Assembly: GCA_025655635.1 (NCBI GenBank)
Contig: JAHXIM010000086.1
Location: 1 to 39,971 of the forward strand
Direction: 5' to 3'
Length of the DNA: 39,971 nt
DNA from: a gamma proteobacterium symbiont of Lucinoma myriamae
GTDB taxonomy: Bacteria > Pseudomonadota > Gammaproteobacteria > GRL18
The notes under the pieces were generated by a model. It saw only the letters and a program-made list of their open reading frames with translations. It was not told where the DNA came from and did not search any database. How positions within the stretch are numbered: position 1 is the first letter of the stretch; each line of letters starts with the position of its first letter. This document shows, piece by piece, positions 25,656 through 33,610 of this stretch. The position numbers and the translations under genes were made by a program.

Positions 25656-26207
25656 ATGGCAACTTTACAAACGTTATATAAAGATACAATTGTAGCTCAG
25701 CTGCAAAAGGAATTTAATTACAATAGTGTAATGGAAGTTCCTAAAATCACCAAAATCACCCTGAATATGGGTCTTGGTGAAGCAATAGGTGACAAGAAAA
25801 TTATCGAACATGCTGTCGGTGATATGACTAAAATCTCTGGCCAAAAGCCAGTAGTCACTAAAGCTAGAAAATCAATCGCGGCCTTTAAAATTCGTGATGA
25901 TTATCCAATTGGCTGTAAAGTCACTCTACGTAGAGAAAAAATGTATGAGTTTCTTGAGCGATTGATCAGTATTTCAATTCCTCGTATTCGTGATTTTCGT
26001 GGTTTAAACCCAAAATCATTCGATGGTCGTGGTAATTATAGTATGGGAATAAAAGAACAAATCATATTCCCGGAAATTGATTATGACAAGATCGACAAAT
26101 TACGCGGTATGGATATTACTATTACCACAACTGCAAAAACCAATGACGAAGCTAAAGCTTTATTAAAAGCCTTCAGCTTTCCATTGAAATCAGAGGAAAA
26201 GGGATAG
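25656..26207 (+). CDS. rplE: 50S ribosomal protein L5
   Basis: 5S rRNA-binding protein of 183 aa (E. coli 179) in the central protuberance. It contains FNYNSVMEVPKITKITLNMGLGEAIGDKK, KARKSIAAFKIRDDYPIGCKVTLR and FRGLNPKSFDGRGNYSMGIKEQIIFPEIDYDKI. In E. coli the S8 operator lies before this gene; I could not recognise it in the 92-nt spacer here. rpsN begins 4 nt after the stop. Confidence 0.97.
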   Translation: MATLQTLYKDTIVAQLQKEFNYNSVMEVPKITKITLNMGLGEAIGDKKIIEHAVGDMTKISGQKPVVTKARKSIAAFKIRDDYPIGCKVTLRREKMYEFLERLISISIPRIRDFRGLNPKSFDGRGNYSMGIKEQIIFPEIDYDKIDKLRGMDITITTTAKTNDEAKALLKAFSFPLKSEEKG

Positions 26208-26211
26208 TCAA

Positions 26212-26517
26212 ATGGCAAAACAATCAATGATTCAACGCGAACTAAAACGCGAAAAAATGGTTGCTAAATATGCTGCTAAACGAGCTGCATTAAAAGCTGC
26301 TATGACGGATCCAAAGGCATCTTATGAAGAGCAAATGGAAGCGCGTGAAAAATTCAACGCTCTGCCAAGAAATGCTTCTCCTGTGCGTCTGCGTAACCGC
26401 TGTCGTATTACTGGTCGCCCACATGGTTATTTCCGTAAGTTTGGTATGTCAAGAAACAAACTACGTGAACATACAATGAATGGTGACGTACCTGGACTGC
26501 GTAAAGGCAGTTGGTAA
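26212..26517 (+). CDS. rpsN: 30S ribosomal protein S14 (zinc-free type)
   Basis: S14 (101 aa) of the long, zinc-independent class: the C-terminal half reads PRNASPVRLRNRCRITGRPHGYFRKFGMSRNKLREH without the CxxC pairs of the short form. It belongs to the 30S head near S3 and S19. It is tightly linked to rplE. Confidence 0.97.
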   Translation: MAKQSMIQRELKREKMVAKYAAKRAALKAAMTDPKASYEEQMEAREKFNALPRNASPVRLRNRCRITGRPHGYFRKFGMSRNKLREHTMNGDVPGLRKGSW

Positions 26518-26540
26518 TCAGAAAGAATTAGGAGAAAGTT

Positions 26541-26933
26541 ATGAGCATGAGTGATCCAATTGCAGATATGCTAACTCGTATCAGAAACGCATTAGCTGCA
26601 AACAAAGTAAACGTATCTATGCCTTCATCAAAAGTGAAGGTTGCTATCGCTAAAGTATTACAGGATGAAGGTTATCTTCTTTCTCATACCGTCAGTGAAG
26701 GCACCAAGCCAGTTCTAACAATTGACCTGAAATATTTTCAAGGTAAACCTGTTATTGAATTGATTAAAAGAGCCAGCAGACCAGGTCTTAGACAATATAA
26801 GTCAGCTAATGATATGCCAACAGTTTGGGATGGATTAGGTGTTTCTATTGTATCTACTTCAAAAGGTATTATGACTAATACTGCAGCTGAAAATATTGGA
26901 CAGGGTGGCGAAGTATTGTGTTATGTAGCGTAG
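26541..26933 (+). CDS. rpsH: 30S ribosomal protein S8
   Basis: Central-domain assembly protein of 130 aa, in E. coli also the repressor of the spc operon. It starts MSMSDPIADMLTRIRNALAANK and ends SIVSTSKGIMTNTAAENIGQGGEVLCYVA. AGGAGAAAGTT is an ideal ribosome-binding site. A 135-nt spacer follows, much longer than in E. coli. Confidence 0.97.
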   Translation: MSMSDPIADMLTRIRNALAANKVNVSMPSSKVKVAIAKVLQDEGYLLSHTVSEGTKPVLTIDLKYFQGKPVIELIKRASRPGLRQYKSANDMPTVWDGLGVSIVSTSKGIMTNTAAENIGQGGEVLCYVA

Positions 26934-27024
26934 TGGCTCTTTATTTATTATAGAAGCTACGTTTGAAGAAACTGGAACTTAGTTTAATTCGAATATGACA
27001 TTAAACAGAAAAGTTTTAAGTCTT

Positions 27025-27060
27025 CTTAATATCCTAACCAAGAATTATGACACTATTAAG
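27025..27060 (+). repeat. 7-bp pairing near the rplF ribosome-binding site
   Basis: CTTAATA (27025-27031) is complementary to TATTAAG (27054-27060). The right arm overlaps the AAGGTG (27058-27063) used by rplF, so it could partly hide it. The loop is long, so this is weak. The rest of the rpsH-rplF spacer (26934-27068) shows nothing clear. Confidence 0.3.
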
Positions 27061-27068
27061 GTGAATGT

Positions 27069-27602
27069 ATGTCTAGAGTAACAAAACCGGTGGCTATTCC
27101 TTCCGGTGTAGAAGTTTCCCTTAACGGACAAGAAATTTCCGTTAAGGGCAGTAAGGGTCAACTGCAAATGAATATTAATTCTTCAGTAGCAATGACTGTA
27201 GAAGATGGTAATGTGAGTTTCGCATCAGTAAATGCCAGTGATAAAAAAGGCGATGCAATTATTGGAACCATGAAATCACTAGTCAACAATATGATGACTG
27301 GTGTTTCCAATGGTTTTGAAAAGAAATTAACATTAATTGGTGTTGGTTATAGAGCAAAGGCGCAGGGTAACAAAGTTGATTTGAGCCTGGGTTTTTCACA
27401 TCCTGTTGAGCATGAACTGCCAGAAGGTATTACAGCTGAGACACCAAGTCAGACAGAAATTATAATCAGAGGAATTGACAAACAAAAAGTTGGTCAGGTT
27501 GCTGCTGATATTCGTTCTTATCGTCCACCAGAGCCTTATAAAGGTAAGGGTGTTCGTTATACTGATGAGCATGTTGTTCGTAAAGAAGCTAAGAAGAAGT
27601 AA
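27069..27602 (+). CDS. rplF: 50S ribosomal protein L6
   Basis: L6 (177 aa) has two related domains and sits near the sarcin-ricin loop. It reads MSRVTKPVAIPSGVEVSLNGQEISVKGSKGQL and ends VGQVAADIRSYRPPEPYKGKGVRYTDEHVVRKEAKKK. AAGGTGAATGT precedes the ATG. rplR follows after 18 nt. Confidence 0.97.
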   Translation: MSRVTKPVAIPSGVEVSLNGQEISVKGSKGQLQMNINSSVAMTVEDGNVSFASVNASDKKGDAIIGTMKSLVNNMMTGVSNGFEKKLTLIGVGYRAKAQGNKVDLSLGFSHPVEHELPEGITAETPSQTEIIIRGIDKQKVGQVAADIRSYRPPEPYKGKGVRYTDEHVVRKEAKKK

Positions 27603-27620
27603 TACATAGAGGCTGATGTA

Positions 27621-27974
27621 ATGGATAAGAAACAAAAACGTTTACGTCGCTCTCGTAGAGCACGTGCAAAGATAAAAGAGTTAGCGGTTAACCGTCTGAC
27701 TATTCATAAAACACCAAAACATATATACGCTCAAGTAATTGCGCCTAATGGTTCTGATGTTATAGCCGCTGTTAATACAGCACAAAGCGCTATAAAGTCT
27801 GACATTAAATATACAGGCAATTGTGACGCAGCTAAGGCAGTCGGTAAAGCCATTGCTGAAAAAGCAAAAGAAGCTGGTGTAACAAAAGTCGCATTCGACA
27901 GAAGTGGTTTCAAATACCATGGACGTGTCAAGTCACTGGCTGATGCAGCTCGTGAAAATGGTCTGGAATTTTAA
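27621..27974 (+). CDS. rplR: 50S ribosomal protein L18
   Basis: 5S rRNA-binding protein of 117 aa, partner of L5. The basic N-terminus MDKKQKRLRRSRRARAKIKE is followed by RLTIHKTPKHIYAQVIAPNGSDVIAAVNTAQ and the FDRSGFKYHGRVKSLADAARENGLEF end. rpsE starts 10 nt downstream. Confidence 0.97.
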   Translation: MDKKQKRLRRSRRARAKIKELAVNRLTIHKTPKHIYAQVIAPNGSDVIAAVNTAQSAIKSDIKYTGNCDAAKAVGKAIAEKAKEAGVTKVAFDRSGFKYHGRVKSLADAARENGLEF

Positions 27975-27984
27975 GGGTAATATC

Positions 27985-28497
27985 ATGGCTGGAAAGAACC
28001 AAGCAAAAGAAAAAGCACAAGACGATTTAATTGAAAAGTTAATCAATGTCAATCGTGTTGCTAAAGTTGTTAAAGGTGGTCGTGTATTCGGTTTCGCAGC
28101 GTTAACTGTTGTTGGAGACGGAAATGGCCGAGTCGGTTTTGGACGTGGTAAGGCAAAAGAAGTGCCTGCAGCGATTCAAAAAGCGATGGAAAATGCTCGT
28201 CGTAACATCGTTAAAGTACCTGTTAAAGATGGCACATTACAATACGGTTTATACGGTGTTGAAGGTGCAGCAAGAGTTTATATGAAGCCTGCATCAGAAG
28301 GTACCGGCATTATTGCTGGTGGCGCTATGCGTGCAGTATTTGAAGCTGTAGGTATCCGCAACGTACTGGCTAAATGTATTGGTACTCAAAACCCGATTAA
28401 TGTTGTTCGCGCAACCATTAAGGGATTGAAAGAAATGCGTTCACCAGAGTTTATTGCTGCTAAACGTGGCAAAACGGTTGAAGAGATCAACGGCTAA
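27985..28497 (+). CDS. rpsE: 30S ribosomal protein S5
   Basis: S5 (170 aa; E. coli 167) affects decoding fidelity and mRNA unwinding. The start is ATG at 27985 (MAGKNQAKEKAQDDLIEKLINVNRVAKVVKGGRVFGFAALTVVGDGNGRVGFG). An upstream in-frame ATG at 27904 lies inside rplR and is rejected. AAGGGTAA is the ribosome-binding site. The loop before GRVFGFAAL shows no spectinomycin-resistance deletion. Confidence 0.97.
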   Translation: MAGKNQAKEKAQDDLIEKLINVNRVAKVVKGGRVFGFAALTVVGDGNGRVGFGRGKAKEVPAAIQKAMENARRNIVKVPVKDGTLQYGLYGVEGAARVYMKPASEGTGIIAGGAMRAVFEAVGIRNVLAKCIGTQNPINVVRATIKGLKEMRSPEFIAAKRGKTVEEING

Positions 28498-28524
28498 TCC
28501 TTTTTGTTACAATAGGTAGTTAAT

Positions 28525-28704
28525 ATGTCAAAGACAATTAAAATCACTCAAGTTAAGAGTATTAATGGTCGACTGAAAGCACATAAAGCCTGTGTTGCCG
28601 GTCTTGGCCTAAGAAGAATAAACCATTCTGTTGAAGTTATCGATACCCCTGAAAATCGTGGTATGATCAACAGGGTTTCATATTTATTAAGAGTTGAGGA
28701 ATAA
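28525..28704 (+). CDS. rpmD: 50S ribosomal protein L30
   Basis: A 59-aa frame, MSKTIKITQVKSINGRLKAH...VAGLGLRRINHSVEVIDTPENRGMINRVSYLLRVEE, matches bacterial L30 in length and motif. It has AGGTAG upstream and lies between rpsE and rplO in the conserved spc order. rplO begins 4 nt after its stop. Confidence 0.95.
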   Translation: MSKTIKITQVKSINGRLKAHKACVAGLGLRRINHSVEVIDTPENRGMINRVSYLLRVEE

Positions 28705-28708
28705 GATC

Positions 28709-29140
28709 ATGCGTCTTAATTCGCTAAAACCCGCAGAAGGGTCGAACAAAACTGGAAAACGTGTTGGCCGTGGTATTGGTTCCGGTACAGGTAAAACCTG
28801 TGGTCGTGGACACAAAGGTCAAAAATCTCGTACCGGCGGAACTGTAATGGTCGGTTTTGAAGGTGGTCAAATGCCACTGCAAAAACGTTTACCTAAAGTT
28901 GGTTTTTCATCAAGAGTTAGCATAGTAACTGATGAAATCCGTCTACACGAACTTAATCGTTTTGATGATGTTGTTGATATTGATGCGCTGAAAAAAGCAA
29001 ATCTTGTTACCAAAAATATCAAGCGTGTAAAAGTTTTCGTATCAGGTGAGATCACTAAGGCTGTTACTCTGAAAGGAATATCAGTGACTAAAGGTGCTCG
29101 TGCAGCGATTGAAGCTGCCGGTGGCAAAATAGAAGAATAA
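28709..29140 (+). CDS. rplO: 50S ribosomal protein L15
   Basis: L15 (143 aa; E. coli 144), a late-assembly protein threaded into 23S rRNA. MRLNSLKPAEGSNKTGKRVGRGIGSGTGKTCGRGHKGQKSRTGG is the canonical glycine/basic N-terminus. The start is ATG at 28709, with GAGGAA in the end of rpmD; a frame extending five codons left overlaps rpmD. secY follows after 9 nt. Confidence 0.97.
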   Translation: MRLNSLKPAEGSNKTGKRVGRGIGSGTGKTCGRGHKGQKSRTGGTVMVGFEGGQMPLQKRLPKVGFSSRVSIVTDEIRLHELNRFDDVVDIDALKKANLVTKNIKRVKVFVSGEITKAVTLKGISVTKGARAAIEAAGGKIEE

Positions 29141-29149
29141 GGACGATTC

Positions 29150-30487
29150 GTGGCAGCATCAGCAGCTCAATTGGCCAGTTCATTAGGAGGCGGTAAACTC
29201 TCTGAGTTAAAAAGCCGCCTTCTTTTTGTTCTAGGTGCATTATTAGTTTTTCGTATTGGAACCTATATACCGGTTCCAGGTATTAATCCTGACGCACTGG
29301 CTGCTCTATTTGATCAGCAGCGTGATTCCATCTTAGGCATGTTCAACATGTTCTCTGGTGGTGCTTTAGAAAGACTCTCTGTCTTTGCTTTAGGGATTAT
29401 GCCGTATATTTCAGCGTCTATTATTATTCAATTGATGACCAAGGTGATCCCTACCCTGGAACAATTAAGTAAAGAAGGACAGGCTGGAAAAAGAAAGATT
29501 ACTCAATATACGCGCATGGGTACTGTTGCACTTGCGACATTCCAGGCTTTAGGTGTAGCGATTACACTTGAGAGTCAGACCGCTGGTGCAACTAATGTTG
29601 TTGTTGACCCCGGCTTAATTTTTCGAATCTCAACAGTGGCGACATTAGTAACAGGAACAATGTTTCTTATGTGGTTAGGTGAGCAGATCACTGAACGTGG
29701 TATTGGTAATGGTATCTCACTGATTATCTTTGCAGGTATTGTTGCAGGTTTACCAAGCGCCTTAGGTGGAACATTTACATTACAGGATGAAGGTACTATC
29801 TCATCAGGTGTTTTACTGCTGTTAATTATGATTATTATCGCTGTTACAGCGTTTGTTGTTTTCGTTGAACGAGCACAAAGACGCATAACCGTTAATTATG
29901 CTAAACGTCAGCAAGGTAAAAAAATGTATGCTGCACAGTCATCACATTTACCTTTAAAAGTGAATATGGCAGGAGTTATTCCTCCTATCTTCGCTTCAAG
30001 TATTATTCTGTTTCCTGCAACTATTGGTAAATTGTTTTCTAATTCAGAAGGTATGGGCTGGATGCAGTCAATGGCTGATGCTATTTCGCCAGGTCAACCA
30101 CTCTATGTATTGTTTTATGCACTGGGAATTTTCTTCTTCTGCTTTTTCTACACAGCGATTATGTTTAATCCAAGAGAAACTGCCGATAATTTGAAAAAGT
30201 CTGGTGCATTTATTCCAGGAATCAGACCCGGAGAAAACACATCACGTTTTATTGATGCGATCATGAGTCGTTTAACACTCATTGGTGCTGTATATATCAC
30301 TGGTGTTTGTCTGCTGCCGGAATTTCTTATTTTAAACTGGAATGTGCCATTTTACTTTGGTGGAACATCCCTGTTGATTATTGTTGTTGTTACCATGGAC
30401 TTTATGGCACAAATTCAAACCTATATCATGTCACATCAATATGAAGGTTTAATGAAAAAAGCTAATTTGAAAAGTTCTAAAAAGTAA
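29150..30487 (+). CDS. secY: Preprotein translocase subunit SecY
   Basis: Channel subunit of the SecYEG translocon, 445 aa (E. coli 443), with about ten membrane helices. The start is GTG at 29150 with AAGGACGATTC upstream. ELKSRLLFVLGALLVFRIGTYIPVPGI gives helix 1, and GIMPYISASIIIQL, VIPPIFASSIILFP and FNPRETADNLKKSGAFIPGIRPGENT are signature stretches. It works with SecE at 1772-2116. It is followed by rpmJ after 45 nt. Confidence 0.98.
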   Translation: MAASAAQLASSLGGGKLSELKSRLLFVLGALLVFRIGTYIPVPGINPDALAALFDQQRDSILGMFNMFSGGALERLSVFALGIMPYISASIIIQLMTKVIPTLEQLSKEGQAGKRKITQYTRMGTVALATFQALGVAITLESQTAGATNVVVDPGLIFRISTVATLVTGTMFLMWLGEQITERGIGNGISLIIFAGIVAGLPSALGGTFTLQDEGTISSGVLLLLIMIIIAVTAFVVFVERAQRRITVNYAKRQQGKKMYAAQSSHLPLKVNMAGVIPPIFASSIILFPATIGKLFSNSEGMGWMQSMADAISPGQPLYVLFYALGIFFFCFFYTAIMFNPRETADNLKKSGAFIPGIRPGENTSRFIDAIMSRLTLIGAVYITGVCLLPEFLILNWNVPFYFGGTSLLIIVVVTMDFMAQIQTYIMSHQYEGLMKKANLKSSKK

Positions 30488-30532
30488 CAATTACTATAAT
30501 AGATATTACGATTTTATTTTTAGAGGTGTAAC

Positions 30533-30646
30533 ATGAAAGTACGTGCTTCAGTAAAAAAGATTTGCAGAAACTGCAAAATTATTAAGCGTAAAGGTGTTGT
30601 CCGTGTCATCTGTTCAGATGGCCGTCATAAGCAGCGTCAGGGTTAA
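30533..30646 (+). CDS. rpmJ: 50S ribosomal protein L36 (zinc-ribbon type)
   Basis: A 37-aa frame, MKVRASVKKICRNCKIIKRKG then VVRVICSDGRHKQRQG. Cys11, Cys14, Cys27 and His32 form the zinc ribbon of the classical form. AGAGGTGTAAC is the ribosome-binding site. It follows secY, as in most bacteria, and is the last gene before the alpha promoter. Confidence 0.96.
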   Translation: MKVRASVKKICRNCKIIKRKGVVRVICSDGRHKQRQG

Positions 30647-30662
30647 AAGCCACGTTTATAGC

Positions 30663-30684
30663 GAATTGATTTAGCGATCAATTC
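30663..30684 (+). repeat. 8-bp inverted repeat after rpmJ
   Basis: GAATTGAT (30663-30670) and ATCAATTC (30677-30684) pair around TTAGCG. It lies 23 bp upstream of the -35 of the rpsM promoter, where it could act as an operator or a weak transcript end. Confidence 0.5.
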
Positions 30685-30707
30685 ACCAAAAAATACTGTT
30701 AATAATA

Positions 30708-30736
30708 TTGACAGAATAAATGAGAGCGCGTATAAT
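30708..30736 (+). promoter_or_regulatory. Perfect consensus promoter of the alpha group (rpsM)
   Basis: TTGACA (30708-30713), exactly 17 bp, TATAAT (30731-30736). Transcription would start near 30743, giving a leader of only about 37 nt before rpsM. That seems too short for the S4-binding pseudoknot known from E. coli. Confidence 0.9.
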
Positions 30737-30748
30737 TACGCGCTCTTT
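30723..30748 (+). terminator. Hairpin overlapping the alpha -10 element
   Basis: AGAGCGCGTA (30723-30732) and TACGCGCTCT (30737-30746) form a perfect 10-bp stem, with the remaining -10 bases TAAT as the loop and TT after it. For RNA arriving from the spc group this looks like a terminator; in DNA it is a palindrome over the -10. Confidence 0.7.
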
Positions 30749-30779
30749 GTATTACTATTAGATTGATGGGAGAGCCTTT

Positions 30780-31136
30780 ATGGCCCGTATTGCTGGTGTT
30801 AATGTTCCAGATAGAAAACATGCAGTTATTGCACTAACATCGATTTATGGAATTGGAAAAACCCGTTCTGCTCAAATTTTAGAAAAAGCCGGCATTGCTG
30901 CTGATACTAAAATCGAAGCATTATCAGAAGGGCAGCTTGATACTGTTCGTAACCTGATAGGTGAATTTACTACTGAAGGTGATTTGAGACGTGAAACGTC
31001 AATGAATATCAAACGCCTGATGGATATGGGTTGTTACCGCGGTATCAGACATCGTAGAAGTTTACCTCTACGCGGTCAACGTACTAAAACTAATGCAAGA
31101 ACACGTAAGGGCCCTAGAAAGCCAATTCGTAAGTAG
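30780..31136 (+). CDS. rpsM: 30S ribosomal protein S13
   Basis: S13 (118 aa) at the head of the 30S subunit contacts P-site tRNA and forms bridges to L5. It reads MARIAGVNVPDRKHAVIALTSIYGIGKTRSAQILEKAGI and ends CYRGIRHRRSLPLRGQRTKTNARTRKGPRKPIRK. GGGAGAG precedes the start. A 177-nt spacer separates it from rpsK; E. coli has only a few bases there. Confidence 0.97.
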   Translation: MARIAGVNVPDRKHAVIALTSIYGIGKTRSAQILEKAGIAADTKIEALSEGQLDTVRNLIGEFTTEGDLRRETSMNIKRLMDMGCYRGIRHRRSLPLRGQRTKTNARTRKGPRKPIRK

Positions 31137-31313
31137 CATTGAACCAATCTGTAAATCAGTTAACAAACAAATTATTATCAATAAATTGTTTGTCAATAAA
31201 TTGCGAAAAAAAACGAACTGTTTGTTATTAGAGCTGCCACATAAATTAGCTTAAGTTAGTTATGTTCAGATGCTTTAATAAGATTCAATTTAGAAATTAA
31301 ATGTAGGTATACT
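31137..31313. promoter_or_regulatory. rpsM-rpsK spacer (177 nt)
   Basis: It contains a near-complementary pair ACAAACAA / TTGTTTGT and a tandem copy of TCAATAAATTG (around 31179-31204). No gene, clear promoter or terminator is visible. Confidence 0.4.
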
Positions 31314-31700
31314 ATGGCACAACCAAGTCGTTCACGTAAGAAAGTAAAACGTACGGTTGTTGATGGAATCGCGCATATACACGCTTCTTTCAATAATACA
31401 ATTATCACAATCACAGATCGTCAGGGCAATGCTCTGTCCTGGGCCACTGCGGGTGGATCAGGTTTCCGTGGTTCAAGAAAAAGTACACCTTTCGCTGCAC
31501 AGGTTGCTGCTGAAAGAGCGGGTAAAATTACCCTTGAAATGGGTATGAGAAATCTTGACGTGAATGTAAAAGGTCCTGGTCCTGGTCGTGAATCTGCAGT
31601 TCGTGCCTTCAACGCTCTAGGTTATAAAATTAACAGCATCACTGATGTCACACCCATTCCACATAATGGTTGTCGTCCATCTAAGAAGCGTCGTGTTTAA
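31314..31700 (+). CDS. rpsK: 30S ribosomal protein S11
   Basis: Platform protein of 128 aa (E. coli 129). RKKVKRTVVDGIAHIHASFNNTIITITDRQGNALSWATAGGSGFRGSRKSTPFAAQVAAE is the conserved core. GYKINSITDVTPIPHNGCRPSKKRRV is the C-terminal rRNA-binding tail; it includes the Asn-Gly that becomes isoaspartate in E. coli. Confidence 0.97.
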   Translation: MAQPSRSRKKVKRTVVDGIAHIHASFNNTIITITDRQGNALSWATAGGSGFRGSRKSTPFAAQVAAERAGKITLEMGMRNLDVNVKGPGPGRESAVRAFNALGYKINSITDVTPIPHNGCRPSKKRRV

Positions 31701-31765
31701 AGTTAAATCTATAGCATTTTGTTAATTACAAAAGTCTAAGAGCAAGAGTAGGAAGGAAATAAATA

Positions 31766-32386
31766 ATGGCTAGATATATTGGACCAACGTGTAAATTAGC
31801 ACGTCGTGAAAAAACAGATTTGGGCCTCAAAAGTGGTCTAAGAGCACTTGATACTAAATGTAACATGGAACAACCACCAGGTGTTCATGGTGCGGGGCGT
31901 GGTCGTCTTAGTGATTTTGGTTTACAGTTGCGTGAAAAACAAAAAGTCAAAAGGATCTATGGCGTTTTGGAAAAGCAATTCAGAAACTACTATAAAAAAG
32001 CATCAGGCCAAAAGGGTGCTACCGGCGAAAATCTTCTACAATTATTAGAACAACGCCTGGATAATGTTGTCTATCGTATGGGCTTTGGTTCTACCAGAGC
32101 AGAAGCAAGACAACTTGTTGGACATAAAGCGATTATGGTTAATGGGCAAACAGTGAATGTTGCTTCTTTTACCTGTAATGCTGGCGATGTTGTTTCAATT
32201 CGTGAAAAAGCAAAGAAACAGCAACGTGTGAAAGATGCTTTAGAATTAGGTAAGCAGCGTGAGCCAAGTGAGTGGATTTCTGTTGATGAAAAAGCAATGG
32301 AAGGTACATTTAAATCTGTACCAGAGCGTAGTGATCTACCTACTGAAATTCAAGAAAACTTAATTGTGGAATTATACTCTAAGTAA
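31766..32386 (+). CDS. rpsD: 30S ribosomal protein S4
   Basis: S4 (206 aa), a primary 16S rRNA binder and, in E. coli, the alpha-operon repressor. MARYIGPTCKLARREKTDLGLKSG has the zinc-free N-terminus. The S4 domain includes LLQLLEQRLDNVVYRMGFGSTRAEARQLVGHKAIMVNGQTVNVASF. GAAGGAAATAAATA precedes the ATG. A structured spacer separates it from rpoA. Confidence 0.97.
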   Translation: MARYIGPTCKLARREKTDLGLKSGLRALDTKCNMEQPPGVHGAGRGRLSDFGLQLREKQKVKRIYGVLEKQFRNYYKKASGQKGATGENLLQLLEQRLDNVVYRMGFGSTRAEARQLVGHKAIMVNGQTVNVASFTCNAGDVVSIREKAKKQQRVKDALELGKQREPSEWISVDEKAMEGTFKSVPERSDLPTEIQENLIVELYSK

Positions 32387-32400
32387 TTTCACCTTTTGTG

Positions 32401-32456
32401 AAAAGCATTTATCTCTTATCACCATTATTTATGAATGGTGAGTTATAAATGCTTTT
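32401..32456 (+). repeat. Long two-part hairpin between rpsD and rpoA
   Basis: Outer arms AAAAGCATTTAT (32401-32412) and ATAAATGCTTTT (32445-32456) pair perfectly over 12 bp. Inner TCACCATT (32419-32426) and AATGGTGA (32434-32441) add 8 bp, with an internal loop between. It ends with TTTT but then GACG, so it could be a partial terminator or a double-strand cleavage site. It lies 37 nt before rpoA. Confidence 0.8.
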
Positions 32457-32493
32457 GACGTTATAACAAACAAATATGCTATGAGGACACTTC

Positions 32494-33489
32494 ATGCAGG
32501 ACTCTGTATCTCAGTTTCTTAGACCTAAACTGGTTGATGTACAACAATATTCAGAAAATCATGCTAAAGTTGTTTTAGAACCTCTGGAAAGAGGCTTTGG
32601 ACATACTCTAGGTAACTCATTGCGTCGCATTTTGCTTTCTTCTATGACGGGTGCCTGCATCTATGAAGTAGAAATAGATGGTGTCCTGCATGAGTATTCA
32701 AGCATTGAAGGCGTTCAGGAAGATGTTATTGAAATCCTGCTTAACCTCAAAGGTGTTTCAATTATCCTGAACAATCGTGATGAGGTTGAACTTTCTTTAA
32801 CTAAGAAAGGCCCTGGCATTGTTACTGCAGGTGACATTGCTCTGGATCATGATGTTGAAATTGTTAACCCTGATCATGTTATTTGTAATCTTTCTGGTGA
32901 TGCTGAAATCTCTATGAAATTACTCATTAACAAAGGCATTGGTTATCAACCTTCAAATACGCGCAATACTTCTGATGAGTCGGATACCGTTATCGGTCGT
33001 TTGCAGTTAGATGCCAGTTATAGCCCGGTTATTAAAGTGTCTTACGCTGTTGAGAATGCGCGCGTTGAGCAACGTACTAATCTTGATAAACTTATTATTG
33101 ATTTAGAAACCAATGGAACAATTGATCCTGAAGAAGCCATTAAACATGCGGCAACTATTCTTTCTGATCAGTTATCATCATTTGTTAACCTCAATGTTCG
33201 TGAAGCTGAAGCACCAGAAGAGAAAGAACCAGAAATCGATCCAATTCTGCTTCGTCCAATTGACGATCTGGAACTTACGGTACGTTCAGCAAACTGTCTG
33301 AAAGCCGAACAAATTTATTTTATTGGTGATTTGATTCAACGTACTGAAGTTGAATTACTCAAGACACCTAACCTTGGTAAGAAATCTTTGACTGAAATTA
33401 AAGATGTTCTCGCTTCTAAAGGTTTAAGTCTTGGTATCAAGCTTGAGAACTGGCCGCCAGCGATCTTGAAAGATAGTACTAAGCTTTAA
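32494..33489 (+). CDS. rpoA: RNA polymerase subunit alpha
   Basis: Alpha (331 aa; E. coli 329) starts core assembly by dimerising and binds UP elements and activators with its C-terminal domain. N-terminal ERGFGHTLGNSLRRILLSSMTGACIYEVEIDGVLHEYSSIEGVQEDV is typical. The C-terminal domain, DDLELTVRSANCLKAEQIYFIGDLIQRTEVELLKTPNLGKKSLTEIKDVL, keeps the DNA-contact Arg at residue 264. AGGAC 8-12 nt before the ATG is the likely ribosome-binding site. Confidence 0.98.
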   Translation: MQDSVSQFLRPKLVDVQQYSENHAKVVLEPLERGFGHTLGNSLRRILLSSMTGACIYEVEIDGVLHEYSSIEGVQEDVIEILLNLKGVSIILNNRDEVELSLTKKGPGIVTAGDIALDHDVEIVNPDHVICNLSGDAEISMKLLINKGIGYQPSNTRNTSDESDTVIGRLQLDASYSPVIKVSYAVENARVEQRTNLDKLIIDLETNGTIDPEEAIKHAATILSDQLSSFVNLNVREAEAPEEKEPEIDPILLRPIDDLELTVRSANCLKAEQIYFIGDLIQRTEVELLKTPNLGKKSLTEIKDVLASKGLSLGIKLENWPPAILKDSTKL

Positions 33490-33540
33490 GTTTAAACTTT
33501 CAGTTTTTAGCATTAGAAAATTTAAATCTACATTAGTAGT

Positions 33541-33592
33541 ATTTACAGTAACTTTTATTCAGTAACATTGTTTGTTACTGGGTGCTGTAAAT
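33541..33592 (+). repeat. Nested hairpin between rpoA and rplQ
   Basis: Outer ATTTACAG (33541-33548)/CTGTAAAT (33585-33592) encloses inner CAGTAACA (33560-33567)/TGTTACTG (33573-33580). It ends 18 nt before the rplQ start, and no T-run follows. Confidence 0.75.
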
Positions 33593-33610
33593 TATATAAG
33601 GTGTATAAAC

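Noticed and set aside
33572..33610. 13-codon extension of L17 into the rplQ leader
   Set aside because: It reads through the nested hairpin; L17 begins MRHRHSG.
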